Source: Combretum micranthum
Taxonomy: Eukaryota > Streptophyta > Magnoliopsida > Myrtales > Combretaceae
Assembly: GCA_024138025.1 (NCBI GenBank)
Contig: JAMXBD010000696.1
Location: 496,001-560,000, forward strand
Length of the DNA stretch: 64,000 nt
Reading direction: 5' to 3'
Shown: piece after piece, positions 24,899 through 36,941 of the stretch
How the letters are laid out: the number at the start of each line of letters is the position of its first letter
How positions within the stretch are numbered: the stretch's first letter is position 1
The notes under the pieces: generated by a model
Told to the model about the DNA's origin: nothing
Seen by the model: the letters and a program-made list of their open reading frames with translations, nothing else
Database searches by the model: none
Translations under genes and position numbers: made by a program

Positions 24899-26124
24899 GG
24901 TAAACAACATGAATGGTACATGAATTTTGAAAAAATGCGCAATCATTCATGCGAGATTTCATTTTGATTAATTCCATAATTATATAAACATTTTTAACTC
25001 GCCATTACTACCTCCATTAATTTCCTTGCTATCATTAGCCTATGTGGACAATTCATCAAATCATCATAGGACACATGCATTATGTACGGAATTGGAAAAT
25101 CCATGTATGAAATAAATGTAATTTTGTCTCTTTGTTTTTAACTCCCATAAAACAAAACAAAAGAACTGAAGAGAACTTAAATCCACACACAAGAATAATC
25201 AAATCGAAAAAATAGGAGCCATAAAACCAAACCCCAACTTATATGAACAAGGACAAGGAAAAGCTAAAAGAGACATGTTTTTTCAAAGGAACAAGGAATT
25301 CAACCACACAGGGTGACAACTTGAACTAAGAAAAAATCATGGTTTGGCAATGCAAATTGGACTAGATCGATTTGGTCGAGTTTGGTTTTGCACATGAATT
25401 GGTTGTGCCATTAACAACTACAAGTTAGGACCTTCTTCTTCGCTCCAATGAACATGTACACAACAAAGATAAGTAACTGTAGGTGAGATATGAGGCTTCA
25501 TTAGGGAACGCCAAGGGTAGTTTTGATGAGGAAGGAGACTGAGTCAACTCAACAAGTTTGGTGAAGCTTATGGATAATGAGTTCTAATGTGTAGAGAGAG
25601 AGACCTATTAAAAGAGAGAAAGCTTGAGAGTTGAGATTTTCCTTTAATGGAGGTTTAAGAGAGAGTTAATCCTTCGAGAAAATGGAGTCTTTTAGAGGCC
25701 TCCAGCATATGAATCTCTTACTAGGATTACATATGTAGGATAAGTTCATGTGTGCAAACATTTGATTTTGTTCTAAAAGATTCATATGATTTTATTCTTA
25801 ATCCAATTTTGCATCAACAGTTGTAACTAAAGTTAGACATAACATTGTTTACATTGCTTTTTTATTTTGATTATGAAATTTAGAATATTTTGCATCTCTA
25901 ATTTTCACATAAGACAAAAGTTACTTTTTAAACAGTGGATGCATCATAAGTGGTTACGAGCGATTGGACGATTCTACCAAGTGTGCAAAATTTTTAATGT
26001 TTTTAGTCGAGGTATTAACAGTGAACTCAAAAAGTTTACATAGGTAGGAAATTGATCAAAATGAAAATCCAGGCGATTGATTACATATTTGGTTAAAGTT
26101 TAGGTATCATTCATGACATTAACC
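24899..26124. mobile_element. TIR element (about 1.2 kb), non-autonomous, Mutator-like
   Basis: The left end begins GGTAAACAACATGAATGG and the reverse complement of the right end begins GGTTAATGTCATGAATGA. Similarity continues for about 120 bp, including a shared TTTCATTTTGAT block. The interior has no transposase. The flanks are ATATAT-rich so the TSD is ambiguous. Confidence 0.65.
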
Positions 26125-26291
26125 ATATATTATGTATGTAATCTATATTGTATGACATATGTATATAATACATTTATTATGTATAATAGATGAATTATAT
26201 ATAAGCATTTAATCTATTTATTTGCTATATATAATATATATTATGCATTTTGACAAAGTCATATTTTACTCAACTTTTCATTGATCAAATC

Positions 26292-27817
26292 ATGATAAGC
26301 TATTATTGATTTTATAGAAATCACAAGGAAATGGTACTTAAGTGTGCTTAAATTGTTATTTTAGGTCATCAAAGGACTTATATTACAAACACAATCAAAT
26401 TAGAGAAGTTTTGTACAATTTTAGAGACAAAAGCATTGTACACCGGCCAATTCAGATTCAACACTGTCGGCCCTGAAAATGAAAAGTGCTAGCCTTCATC
26501 GTAATAAACGAATGCTACCAGTTTGGATGAAAAATTCCACCAACGTTGCAAAAATTATAATGTACGTTGGTAAAATTAAGGTCTATGCTGCCGGCATTCA
26601 TGGCGGTGTAGGATAAAAGCCATTCAAACACAGCTAGCGTTTAGATGGCGTATACATTCTATGGATTTCTTGAAGTGAACGAACGCTGGCTACTAGATGC
26701 GCTACGCCGCCGGCATAAATGCATAATTGCTCTTGGAAGTATAATTTTCAAAGCAACGTCAACAAGATCTAAAAGTACACCACTGGTGCACATTGCTGGC
26801 ATATGTCCCGGCGAGACTTTTCATATATATATATATATTCCTCTTGTTATATCATTTGAATATGAGGAAACCATAGCACGAAAATTCTCTATTCCTCCTT
26901 GCTCCTAAATCTAGAATTAGGGATAAGAACATAAAAGAAGTTTTCTTGTTAATTTGTTTTAAGGATTCCACAGTGAAAGGCATTATTTGTGTTTAAATTC
27001 AAGAACAGGATTATTTTGATAAGGTGATTTTGTTTCCTTTTCTATATGCATTTTATGGATGATGTTCAAAACTTGTTTCTATTGATCTTAATTTATTTTT
27101 GAGTTATTGATTCGGATTATTTAGTTGATGATTTCTGGTGTTGATTGAATCCTTGTTTATACTCGGATCGTTGATGCTATTTCACCGTTAATGTATTTTG
27201 GATTAGATCTGGAATTCATAATAGATTAGGATTGAAATTGAAAAATTCCTTTCTAGTCGACTCTGTGATTAGCTAATTGGGATTCAAAATCATATAGGGA
27301 TATAGGTTTGAATTCTATTAGGGTTTGGTAGTTGAAACATATTTGTCAATTAATCACTTTCTTAGAAACAGAAAATATTGATTAGTAAATCTACGATCAT
27401 AGTTTACTTTGGAAGAAGGAGTTGTTATCTGGTACTTGATTAATTGAAAATACTAAACCATTGACAATTTAGATTAGCAAGTGTATTTTTGATCAGTAGC
27501 ATACATTTGATCATTATTCAGATCTATTAGCTCTTAACCTAATCAATTTACATTTGTTGGAAATCCAAGATATTTCTATAGATTAGTCTTATATAAGAAA
27601 ATCCAAAAAGAGAAAAAAATTGATTTGCCTAGCTATAGTTAGAATTGATATTGTTGATAGCTAGTCTCACTCCCTGTGGACATGACTCGTTATTCACCTA
27701 TATATTATTATTGTACAAGCACCCAATACACTGGCCTATTAATACTTGTGCATTTAAAGGAATTTGTAAAGAGACTAAAAAGAGTCTTAAAAAGCACTTA
27801 TAAAAAAAGTGTGATCA
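26292..27817 (+). mobile_element. Athila-like 5' LTR (about 1.5 kb)
   Basis: It begins TGATAAGCTATTATTG and ends GTGTGATCA directly before a primer-binding site, in the TG...CA style. The stretch near 27660 (ACTCCCTGTGGACATGACTCG) is typical of the U5 of Athila-like LTRs. No partner 3' LTR is recognised, so this is the 5' end of a truncated element. The left border is inferred from the TGATAAG start shared with the LTR at 36942. Confidence 0.5.
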
Positions 27818-27822
27818 ATTTT

Positions 27823-27840
27823 TGGTGCCGTTGCTAAGGA
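27823..27840 (+). other. Primer-binding site of the first Athila-like element
   Basis: TGGTGCCGTTGCTAAGGA closely matches the Athila-type site TGGCGCCGTTGCCGGGGA, thought to pair with tRNA-Asp. Confidence 0.6.
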
Positions 27841-28549
27841 GTGAGTGATGCTACTTTCAATTTTTGAGACTTTTGTAGACTAGGCTTTATTTGAAATATC
27901 TATAAATTTGCAAAACTTAGAAAAAAAAATATTTCTTCTTTATCTATATATACTAGTCTTTGGTTTATTTGCATATTATACTCGTTTTCCTTTTTCTATT
28001 TGCAGGTGCTACTTGGATAAGAGATGGATAATAATCAAGCACCAGTTTTCCCATTTTGCTATCCTGAAGAGCTCATATCAGAATTATGTTCACTTAGGTA
28101 GTATGAGGGAGAGCCTTTATCACATGCTCGGGGATGATTCCGCCATTTAACGAGTCAATGCCCTTATCATAATCCACCTACTTAGACTCATCTAAATTTT
28201 TTTCTCAATGGAATTGGTGATTATGATAAGCAGATGACAAATTCAACTACTGAAGGGAACTTAACATTTATGTCAACACAATTGGCATTCATAAAGATTG
28301 ATGGATTTTTATGAAGCCAATACACTAATTCATACAATTCTTCTCCGGTAGTATTTTTCGTGGTATGGCGGATCATATTATGACTCTCAATATCAAGATG
28401 GAATGCAAGAATTTGATTCCAATATGGCAACTCAAGAATATCACCACACTTGTGAGACTCCAAGACAAGAAAATGTTGTTAATTAGAACTAAGAACTTAC
28501 TGTAGATTAGTATTTCCAACACCTATAAATTGATTTCCAACATCTTGGT
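27841..28549 (+). pseudogene. Internal fragment of the first Athila-like element
   Basis: Short coding-like pieces, for example SQYQDGMQEFDSNMATQEY around 28390-28445, follow the primer site. These are broken by stops and frameshifts. It ends where the next element's truncated LTR begins. Confidence 0.4.
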
Positions 28550-29510
28550 CACCTATGCTGCCTTCGGTTTAGGAGAAAACTATAAATAGTGCTTTGTTTT
28601 CTTACTTTAGAAGTTTTAGATCATTTTTTAACCACTTGGAGAGAAATTATGAAGGAAAACACGAAGAACTTACGGGAGCATCATTCGAAGATCACAAGAT
28701 ATCAATTAAGATTTATTCTTTCTATCATTATTCTTTCTATTTCCCCTAGATCTATTGTTCTTATTGTAAATTCTATGGAGGAGTATATTCTTGTACTCTT
28801 TACCTTATGAAGCCCTAACCATGCGAATTCGATTTATTTTTTATTAATGAATGTTCATGCCTTTGTATCTATTCATGTGATTTAATTGCCTTATGATTAA
28901 ATTCTGTGCAAAATTAATTGCATGCTTAATTTTTATTGGATTGAAAGAGGTTTCGTTCAATTAGATTGATCTTCATGAATACAGAAATTGCTTATTTCAC
29001 CTAGAGGTAGGGGAATCATGATTTTCTACCACAAGAATTCAATTTTTGTTATAAGTATCATGTTCTTTCATGCAATCTTATGTGATATTAGTGAGGCAGA
29101 GGTCTCCACTATATCATGTAGGGTTAGAAATTGATTAACTCGAGGGAGTAATTGGTTTAATTGTTGAGATCCTGCAATGCAAAGCATGAATGATTCATTA
29201 ATCAATCCATTACTATAAGAATTTTAAGGTTTAGGGTGAATCAAGGTAGAGAGTATGTCTTACGATTGAATTTATCTTTGAAAGCACTCTTAGTCAATCT
29301 TAGGCTTGTAGTAGTTTAATTATATATTTCACTTCAAAAGTTAGGTTAAATAGTAAAGAACCAGTAATACCAGTACTTGTTTTCAAAACCTCTGAGGACG
29401 ATACACTAAATTCCATGCTACATTGAATAGGTACACTTGTCTAGCTTAGATTGTACATTTCATTAGGTTTAAAAAATTTAGAAATTGATATGATCGGTAA
29501 ACGTGCATCA
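28550..29510 (+). mobile_element. 5' LTR of second Athila-like element, 5'-truncated
   Basis: It aligns with 37350-38170 through shared blocks such as TTAGAAGTTTTAGAT, TTATTCTTTCTATCAT and ATTGTTCTTATTGTAAATTC, and ends ACGTGCATCA just before a primer-binding site. Relative to the 3' copy it lacks roughly the first 400 bp and has about 140 bp extra near 28800-28930. Many substitutions show an old insertion. Confidence 0.8.
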
Positions 29511-29517
29511 AGTTTCT

Positions 29518-29535
29518 TGCCGCCGTTGCTAGGGA
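29518..29535 (+). other. Primer-binding site of the second Athila-like element
   Basis: TGCCGCCGTTGCTAGGGA matches the Athila-type site at 15 of 18 positions and lies 8 bases after the LTR end. Confidence 0.6.
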
Positions 29536-29879
29536 TTTTGAAAAATAATATTTAGAAAAGCCTTATTATCTACTATTTTAGTCAATTTTCTTCTATTATC
29601 TCCTCTTTCCCATGTTTTGAATAATTCTAAACTGTTTTGTTTATTGCTTTTGGTGTATGACAACGAGCATTCCTTCAAATATTCTTGATTTAGACCCTGA
29701 AATAGCAAGGACAATCTATAGAATTTGCAAGAATATGGTTGCTGAATTTTCTTAGCAAATAACAACTAAGAGATAACCATTTTAGTTGGGAGGAAAGACA
29801 GAAGCAAAAGAGGAATTATTTGAAGAATTTCTGATAATAGATCACAATCATCCTAGCATAATAAAGAAGAGACACAAAT

Positions 29880-31119
29880 TATGGCTAAGGAATATCATAA
29901 AGCCAACTTAGAATACACAAGACCTACTCTTGATGGCACCGGTCCAACCACTGTGAAGCCTCCAATTGGGGCTAACAACTTTGAAATTAAAGGTGTTGTC
30001 ATTCAACTCTTGCAATAATATTGCTAATTTGATAAGCTATCAGATGAGGATCAACATGCACATGTTCAAAATTATTTGGAAATATGTGAGACCTTCAAAA
30101 ACAATGGAGTGGATGATGATGCAGTATGGCTAAGACTATTTCCTTTTTTCATTAAGAGTGAAAGCTAAGAATTGGTTCACTTCCTAGGAAGTTGGAGCCA
30201 TTACTACTTGAGAGGATATGGTCAAACAATTTTAGACAATTATTTTCCTCCATGCAAGACAGTCATGCTAAGAAATGATATTTCTTCTTTTGTCTAAAAT
30301 AATGCCAAAACTTTGTATGACGCAAATCCGGAAAGAATTATTGAAGTGATGTCCACATCACCAATTACCATCATGGATACAAGTGTAAACCTTTTATAAT
30401 GGTCTCAACACAAATACTAGGCAATTGATGGATGCATCAGCTGGTGGAACATTGAATTCCAAGATGCCGGAGGAATCATTGAAGCTTTTGAAGACATGGA
30501 TAAAAATAATTATCAATGGGAAACAATCAAGGCGCAAAGAGTAGCTGGATTGTATGAGATGGATCTCATGACCACCATTGTTGCTAAAATGGATGATTTG
30601 AGCAAGCAAGTTACTAGCATCAAGAATGCATCGGCTCCAATGATTCAATTTGGAGAATCATTTGAAGATCATTGTAGTTTCTTTGAACATCAAGAGCATA
30701 TTGATTATATGGGAAACCAAAATAGACAACAAAACAATCCTTATAACAACACATACAAACTAGGTTGGCGCCATCACCTCAATTTTAGTTATGGAAATGC
30801 AAACACTCAAAGAGTCAATTATCCACCTCTGTGATTTCAAAGATCATGATTTCCTCCACCTTAACCTATGCCTCAACTTTCAACTCTACCACAACCAGAA
30901 AAGAAGTTAAATTTGGAAGATCTTCTGACTCAATTCATTCAAAGCTTCGAGGTAGGACATAGGAATCAACAAGCTTCTATCCACAATCTTGAGAAACAAA
31001 TTGGCCAACTGGCTAAGATGTTGTTTGAGAGGAAACCAGGTTCTCTTCCTAGTGACACTAAGCCTAATCCAAGAGAACACGTAAATGCCATCAGTTTAAG
31101 AAGTGGAAAGGAATTGTAA
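29880..31119 (+). pseudogene. gag: Athila/Tat-like gag, broken by stops and frameshifts
   Basis: Reading across frames gives the order of a plant Athila-type gag: IGANNFEIKG, then DEDQHAHVQNYLEICETFK, WLRLFPF, a FPPCKT-MLRNDISSF step, then an open piece at 30496-30834 (NNYQWETIKAQRVAGLYEMD). A second open piece at 30868-31119 carries the hallmark IHNLEKQIGQLAKML and PREHVNAISLRSGKEL. In-frame stops occur near 30017, 30297 and 30832, so no full capsid protein can be made. It lies after the LTR and primer site and before a protease frame, as expected. Confidence 0.88.
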
Positions 31120-31259
31120 TCTAAAAAACCAAAGGAGCAAGAAAAAGAAGAAGATCCAAGGCTTAAATCGGAAGAAGTGGAACAAAAAGAAGTAGAAATT
31201 GTAAGGAAATCACCATCTCCAATTGTAAAAGATTATAAGCCAAGGATTCCATACCCCTC

Positions 31260-31904
31260 ATGCCTCAATCAAACCAGAACAAGGAGCACTTTGGTCAATT
31301 TCTTGATTTGTTTAAACAATTGCATATTAACATTCCTTTTGTTGAAGCATTTTCACAGATGCCAAAGTATGCTAAGTTCATGAAAGAAATCTTATCCAAT
31401 AAGCGGAGATTGGAGTATGTTTCTACAGTAGAAGTTGGAGCTAGTTGTTCATCTATTATTCAAAACAAGCTTCCTCCTAAGCTTAAAAATTCGAGGAGTT
31501 TCATAATTCCTTGTGTTGTTGGTGAAATCATTGTTGATCAAGCCTTAGTGGATTTAGGAGCGAGTGTCAATTTGATGCCATTTTCTTTCTTTGAGAAGTT
31601 AGGACTTGCGAAACCAAAGCCTAGTAAGATGAGTTTACAACTTGCTATTGGATTTGTGAAAATTCCTAAGGAGATCATTGAGGATGTCTTGGAAAAAGTT
31701 GGAAACTTCAATTATCCGGTTGATTTTGTGATCCTCAATATGGATGAGGATAGGGATGTGCCTTTAATTTTAAGCAGACCTTTCCTTACAACAACTAGGA
31801 CATTAATTGATGTGGAAGGAGGAAATTTAGCATTTCGAGTTGGAGATGAAGAATTGGTTATTAAGAAGTCAATGACAAGTTTTGAAGAGTTTAGATTCAG
31901 TTAA
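31260..31904 (+). CDS. Retroelement aspartic protease region, open frame of 214 codons
   Basis: This is the gag-protease junction of the Athila-like element. KLPPKLKNSRSFIIPC leads into ALVDLGASVNLMPFSFF, where DLGAS is the catalytic aspartate motif, and then DVLEKVGNF-PVDFVIL and PLILSRPFL close the pepsin-like half domain. The frame is intact while the upstream gag is broken. The expected RT, RNase H and integrase do not follow; the next 5 kb holds a solo LTR and noncoding sequence. The start at 31260 is only the first ATG in a longer polyprotein frame, so this is a remnant domain rather than a gene with its own start. Confidence 0.8.
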   Translation: MPQSNQNKEHFGQFLDLFKQLHINIPFVEAFSQMPKYAKFMKEILSNKRRLEYVSTVEVGASCSSIIQNKLPPKLKNSRSFIIPCVVGEIIVDQALVDLGASVNLMPFSFFEKLGLAKPKPSKMSLQLAIGFVKIPKEIIEDVLEKVGNFNYPVDFVILNMDEDRDVPLILSRPFLTTTRTLIDVEGGNLAFRVGDEELVIKKSMTSFEEFRFS

Positions 31905-32467
31905 TCAAGTAACGAATTATAGCATTAACCCACACTTAGGGACTGTTGATGAACTACTTGATACGCATCAAAACTTGAGCCTAATTGTAAATACTTCTTA
32001 CAAGTCTTGGTCATCAAATGAAGCAGCAGGTTATGAGAATGGAGTGTTAAAGAATTAGAATTTGGGAGATCAAGAGAAGAATGTGAGCACCAATTGGTGT
32101 TTAGAAGATGATGTGAAACCACCATATATACACCATCAGTGGAAGCCAATTGTAAAAACATCATACCAACATCTTTTCCAAAGTCCAAATGTAAGAAAAA
32201 GAAGAATAAGCTACAAATTTTGCAGCCATGATAGGATTAGCCCACTTGTAGGCTATCACTTATGAGCAATGTGGGTCAAGAAAACAATGTAAATGTTGTT
32301 GACAACTTAGACTTAAGGCAGAGACTTCCCACAATTTTCAATTTGACCTTCCTTGATTTTAGAGAAATTTGAAGAAAATCAACCCGACGACTATAAAAAA
32401 GTGCGCTTCATGGGAGGTAACCCATATTTAATTTTGATAAGTTCAATTCTTTTTATTTTCTTAGTTT
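31905..32467 (+). pseudogene. Post-protease internal region of the Athila-like element
   Basis: Short frames only; no reverse transcriptase motif was found. It runs up to the TSD of the solo LTR. Confidence 0.4.
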
Positions 32468-32472
32468 TTCAC

Positions 32473-34365
32473 TGTAAACACCCATTTTTGCCCAATTAAG
32501 GCTTCAATTTATAGTAAAAATTAATATCATATTAAACCCGCAAATTACAAAAAAGAAAGAAAACAAAAAAAAAAAGAAAAAAAGAAATCATTACAAATGT
32601 ATAAAAAAAGAAAAAAATAAATTTTTAAAAATTTTTGGGCTTGATATAATACTAATTTTAATTATAGATTTATTTTGGATCCAATTAAATACCCCATATA
32701 AATGGGCCTATTTAATTGGGCCCATTTTGAAAGCCTTAAATACAATTTTTGTGCAAACTAGAATAAGACATAAGTGAATAGCCTATATGGATAAGTCACA
32801 AGCATGCATAAGGGAGACTTGGGTTCGATCTTGCGATGAGGCAAATTGCCTCTTTTCTCTTTATTTTTTCCCACATGTTTCTGGCCAGATGAGGTAAGCG
32901 CATGTGTCAGCGAGCTATTAGAAGAGGTAAGTGCATGTGTCAGCGAGTAGGTAGGTGAGCGGTAGGCTAAAGTGTCCAGATACATTGTATCATGATAAGT
33001 GAGCGGTAGGCCAGAGCGTTCAGATACATTGTATTGCGGTAGGTGAGTGATACGCTAGAGCGTCCAGATACATTGTATCATGGTAGGTGAGCGATAGGCT
33101 AGAATGTCTAGATACATTGTATCATGGTAAGTGAGTAATAAGTGAGCCGGTAGGTGAGCATGCTAATGCCTATAAATATTGGCATACCACAACACAAAAA
33201 CCAAAAACCCAAAAGAAAAATACAAAACAAAGAAAAAAAAAACACAAGAAAGAGTCCGAAACTAAGTTAGAGACAACTCGGAGACATCGGCAACCACTCC
33301 GGTAGCCATGACCCGACTTGACTCCGGTAGCTTCGATCTGATGCAGGTAAGATTATTATTATTATTGTAGTCTTTATATATATGTATATATAGAATGCAA
33401 TATTTTTTTATTATTATTGTTATGGTTACTATTATTATAATTATTATCATTATTAGTTAAAAAAATGAGACAAATACGAAATATAGATATAGTATGTGTA
33501 TATAAATATATGTATGTATAAGATATATGTATTAATACTTATAAATACATAGAAATGCAAAAAAAAAAATGTATAACTAAAAAATAATAATAATTTTTTT
33601 TAGACTTAGAAAAATCTATTTTCTAAAATAAGAAAAATGGATTTGGTAGTTCATAGGGTCTCATAAAAAAATCTGTTTTAAGGAAAACTTAAAATTTAAT
33701 AAATTTAAAGTTAAAAGAGTTTTAAATCTAAAACCAACAAACCTACTAAAGTTTTTATAAAAGAACTATGTGTTGTCTGATCCCGATTAGTGGGTACGTA
33801 GGTACTTTTGGGTCGACATAAAAAATAAAAAGAAAAACCTTTTTTGGTTTGATATTTCTATTTTGAATTAATTCATTGTTCATTATAAATATTGTAAGCT
33901 TTCATGATAAATTGCAAATTTCAATGTTATTTGTATTTATTTGTAAATATTAATGTGAATAATGATCAATTTTTTTATTATTTATGGGTCTTGTAATTTG
34001 TAAATAATTTTTTTTTTTTTTACATTAGTAGATCTTTGAGCATTAAAAGGATAAATTTTAAATTATGAATTTTAAGTGGTAACGATATAGTTTTAATAGG
34101 TTAGCCCCCGAATCCAGAATTTCTGATTTATAAAGTTTGGTTTTAAATAAAAAATTTTGGCAGACTAGTAGCTAAGTTAAAATTAATCAACCCATTAATC
34201 TTAACTTATAATTTTTCCCAATCCCAATTGGGTGGCGACTCTAAAATGATTTCAAAAATCAAGTCTCTTTTAATTCCAAGTTGAGGGTTCGTATTAAATG
34301 GGTTCTGGTTTAATACGGATCGGATTAAATAAATGAAACTAGAAACGAAAAATCCAGGCTTGACA
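32473..34365 (+). mobile_element. Solo LTR (1.9 kb), Ogre/Tat-like, perfect 5-bp TSD
   Basis: It starts TGTAAACACCCATTTTTGCC, ends GGCTTGACA and is flanked by TTCAC at 32468-32472 and 34366-34370, so TG...CA ends and the 5-bp TSD are all present. Inside are GGGTACGTAGGTA (about 33791) and GGGTGGCGACTCTA (about 34230), motifs typical of Ogre/Tat-type LTRs. A TATAAATA lies near 33173. No internal genes or second LTR occur, so it is a solo LTR formed by recombination. It sits inside the Athila-like element and is therefore younger. Confidence 0.85.
32955..33141. repeat. 44-bp minisatellite inside the solo LTR, about 4.2 copies
   Basis: Copies start at 32955, 32999, 33043 and 33087 with GTGAGCGGTAGGC-like sequence. 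Each contains the palindrome GATACATTGTATC, with one variant, and differs by few bases. Confidence 0.9.
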
Positions 34366-34370
34366 TTCAC

Positions 34371-36941
34371 CATCTAAGTCCATTTTTTATGTAAAAAAAA
34401 ATTGTAGGTGTTAAGTTTTTTTACACAATCAAGAGAAGATGAGCGTAAATTTCAAGCGTGGAAAAAATACAAATTGGTATGAATTTATTTCTTAAAGGAA
34501 AGTGGGGTAAGTTTTCATCTAAGTTGTAAGAATTTTGTGCAAATTACATGTTGGATTTATAATGAAAATTTAAAAATTTTCTACTGCAAATTAGGTAAAT
34601 TTGAACACATTTAATCATTTATGCTTTAAAGAACTTCATTTTTAGCTTTGAACTTGTTGTTTACAACACTAGCTTTAAGGCTAACCTGCTTAGGATAGTG
34701 TATTTTTGTGATTTTTTAGTTTGTCAAAGAAAAAATTTAGGTTTGGAGTCACCCCAGTCTCGAGCATGGCCGGATAGAAGGTAGGGCACATTTTTAAGAG
34801 CTTACTGATTTCATCTCGCCTCCTTTCTCACCCATGTAGCTAAGCGGGCTCACTTAGGAGCAGCTTCTGATCTCATCCTTGGCTGATCCTACCTTGAAGC
34901 AGGGCAAGAAGAATTTCTAACGCTCTTAGAGAGTGGGTTCTACTTTTGATCTTGGATGGGCTAACTTCGATCAACTATATATATATATATATATATATTA
35001 AAAAATGATTATATTTAAAAAAAAGGAACCAAACATGATTAGCAAGTGTTAAAGCTCGCCTTCCTGTCCTGATCCTGCCCTTACAATAGGGCGGGGGAAG
35101 TTTCTTTTTCCCAAGCACTCAACAAGCACATTGCTCTTTCCTTATGTGCCTTCGCCTGTCCTACTTATGGTAAAGGCTGACTTCGATCAGCTTATATTTG
35201 GTGGGTGTGTGTGTGTGTGTGTATCTTAAAAAAAAAAAAAACAATGCACTCAGAGGGTGTCCTGCTTCTGAAGTCAGCCCCCATACACGTATAGACATAT
35301 ATATATATATATATATATACACTTAGAAAAAACTAAAAACAAATCATGATCAACCTTTTAAAAAATAATAATACATAAAACAAAATAAAAACAAATACGA
35401 TCATTAAAAAATATATAAATACATAAATAAAAAAAAAAAAAACAACACCCATTTGCTCTTTATCTTCCCATCATAAGCTTCCCACACTTTGCATTTCCAA
35501 ATTCTTGTTCTTACTGTCATTCTCCTTAATGAGTAAGTATCTTAATCATTTTTATTTCATTTTTCTTGCTTTTTGGACTTAGGATGGGTACTTTATGCTG
35601 TTTTGTTTGTTTGTAGGTGTTGGGTTCACATGTTTAATGCTGATGCTATTGTTGCTCTATGCTATTCCAATTTATTCCTTCTTGTTCCGATTATGGCGCA
35701 TTCATGATGACATCTACACTAAATCGGGGAAGTGCTTGATATCCTATTCTTTTTACATTTCTTTCTTATCCTTGTTTTTTACTTGTGCTTACTTTAGAAG
35801 ACACTGAGAACAATGTCTTACTTAAGTGTAGGGAAAGGATATGCTAGAAGAAAAAAATAATTGGGTCTTAATTGAGCTTTATGATACATATGCACTTGTT
35901 AATCAAATTTCCCTCATTTATGAGTTTGCTATTGAGCTTTAAAGTTGATATGCTTTGACAAAAAATAAAATCTTGAAATTATACTCATTTTTTCTTTTAG
36001 TCTAACATTCAAAGGATGAATATAGTGACTTTTTGTGCCTTACTCGCTTATTCTGAACTTGATATACTTAGTCAAAATTTTAAGATAAAATTTAATTGGG
36101 GCAAATTTACATGCTATTTAATGGTTGAATCTAGAGTTATGAAAGATGTCAAAATCCTTAGTTTAAAGTTTGAATGATTGTATTTCTAAGCTTGTTAGTA
36201 GTATATTTGCTTTTCAATTACTTAGAAAGCTCTTCTAAGTTTTTGTGAAAGGGACATATAAAATCTATCACCTAGTGATTCTTCTTTAATAATCTTTTAA
36301 GGGAAAAAAAAAACAAATAAAGTGCAAGCTAGGTCCATGTGGGCTGGCTTTAGTCCCTTAAAAGAGCGAAGTCTGACCTTGCTATTGACTATGCAAGCAT
36401 TTAAAAAAACTAAATAAAAAAGAAGCGGGCTAAAACTTGTCTAGAGGAAAAGAAAAGATTGAGGGAAAAACCTCCCCCTCTAAAGGCTAATAAAAAAAAT
36501 CAATTAAGGAGATTTATATAAAAAAGAGGAAAATAATCCAGGGCAATGATGGATGCCATTCTTTCATTTTTGGTTATTGTGCTTAGAGAGGCGATTAAAT
36601 GGTGTATATGCTTGTTGGTAAGTGGTGAGATTTGATCGTGACACTTTTGCTTCGTTTGAATTTGTATCTTCTTTATGACTTTGGAATCGGTTATTAAATG
36701 GTGAGAATAATAGTTTGATTACTTGGATTAGTTTTTTAAAAAAAAATTGACTGTAGTATGCTAAGTCTTAATACAAATATGGTCAGCTTGAGTAATAGGT
36801 ACTACCAAGTCACTTTGGTTTGATTGAAAGAATGTTATGCTCGACGTGAAATTTTTATGAGTATAATTGATAATAGATTCTTTTGTCCTTGTTTTTTTTT
36901 TCTTGCTTGAGGACAAGCAAATGATTAAGTGTGGAGAAGTT
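34371..36941 (+). mobile_element. 3' internal region of the Athila-like element, noncoding
   Basis: No pol domain was found. Near 35800 ACAATGTCTTACTTAAGTGTAG and near 36903 TTGCTTGAGGACAAGCAAATG are the conserved pre-polypurine stretches of Athila-like elements. A purine-rich AGTGTGGAGAAGTT (36929-36942) is the likely polypurine tract. Two related stretches at about 34850-34990 and 35045-35215 share CTGATCCT-CC-T and ACTTCGATCA-CT motifs, and each is followed by a microsatellite (TA or GT). Confidence 0.6.

Noticed and set aside
26645..26908. 87-codon open frame in the Athila-like LTR
   Set aside because: No recognisable domain and located within an LTR; likely chance.
32758..32860. GGGTTCGATC motif considered as a tRNA or SINE B box
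   Set aside because: No matching A box at the right spacing and it lies inside a well-defined LTR.
32955..33141. Regular 44-bp repeats considered as a CRISPR-like array
   Set aside because: Units are contiguous without distinct spacers and lie in a plant LTR; it is a minisatellite.
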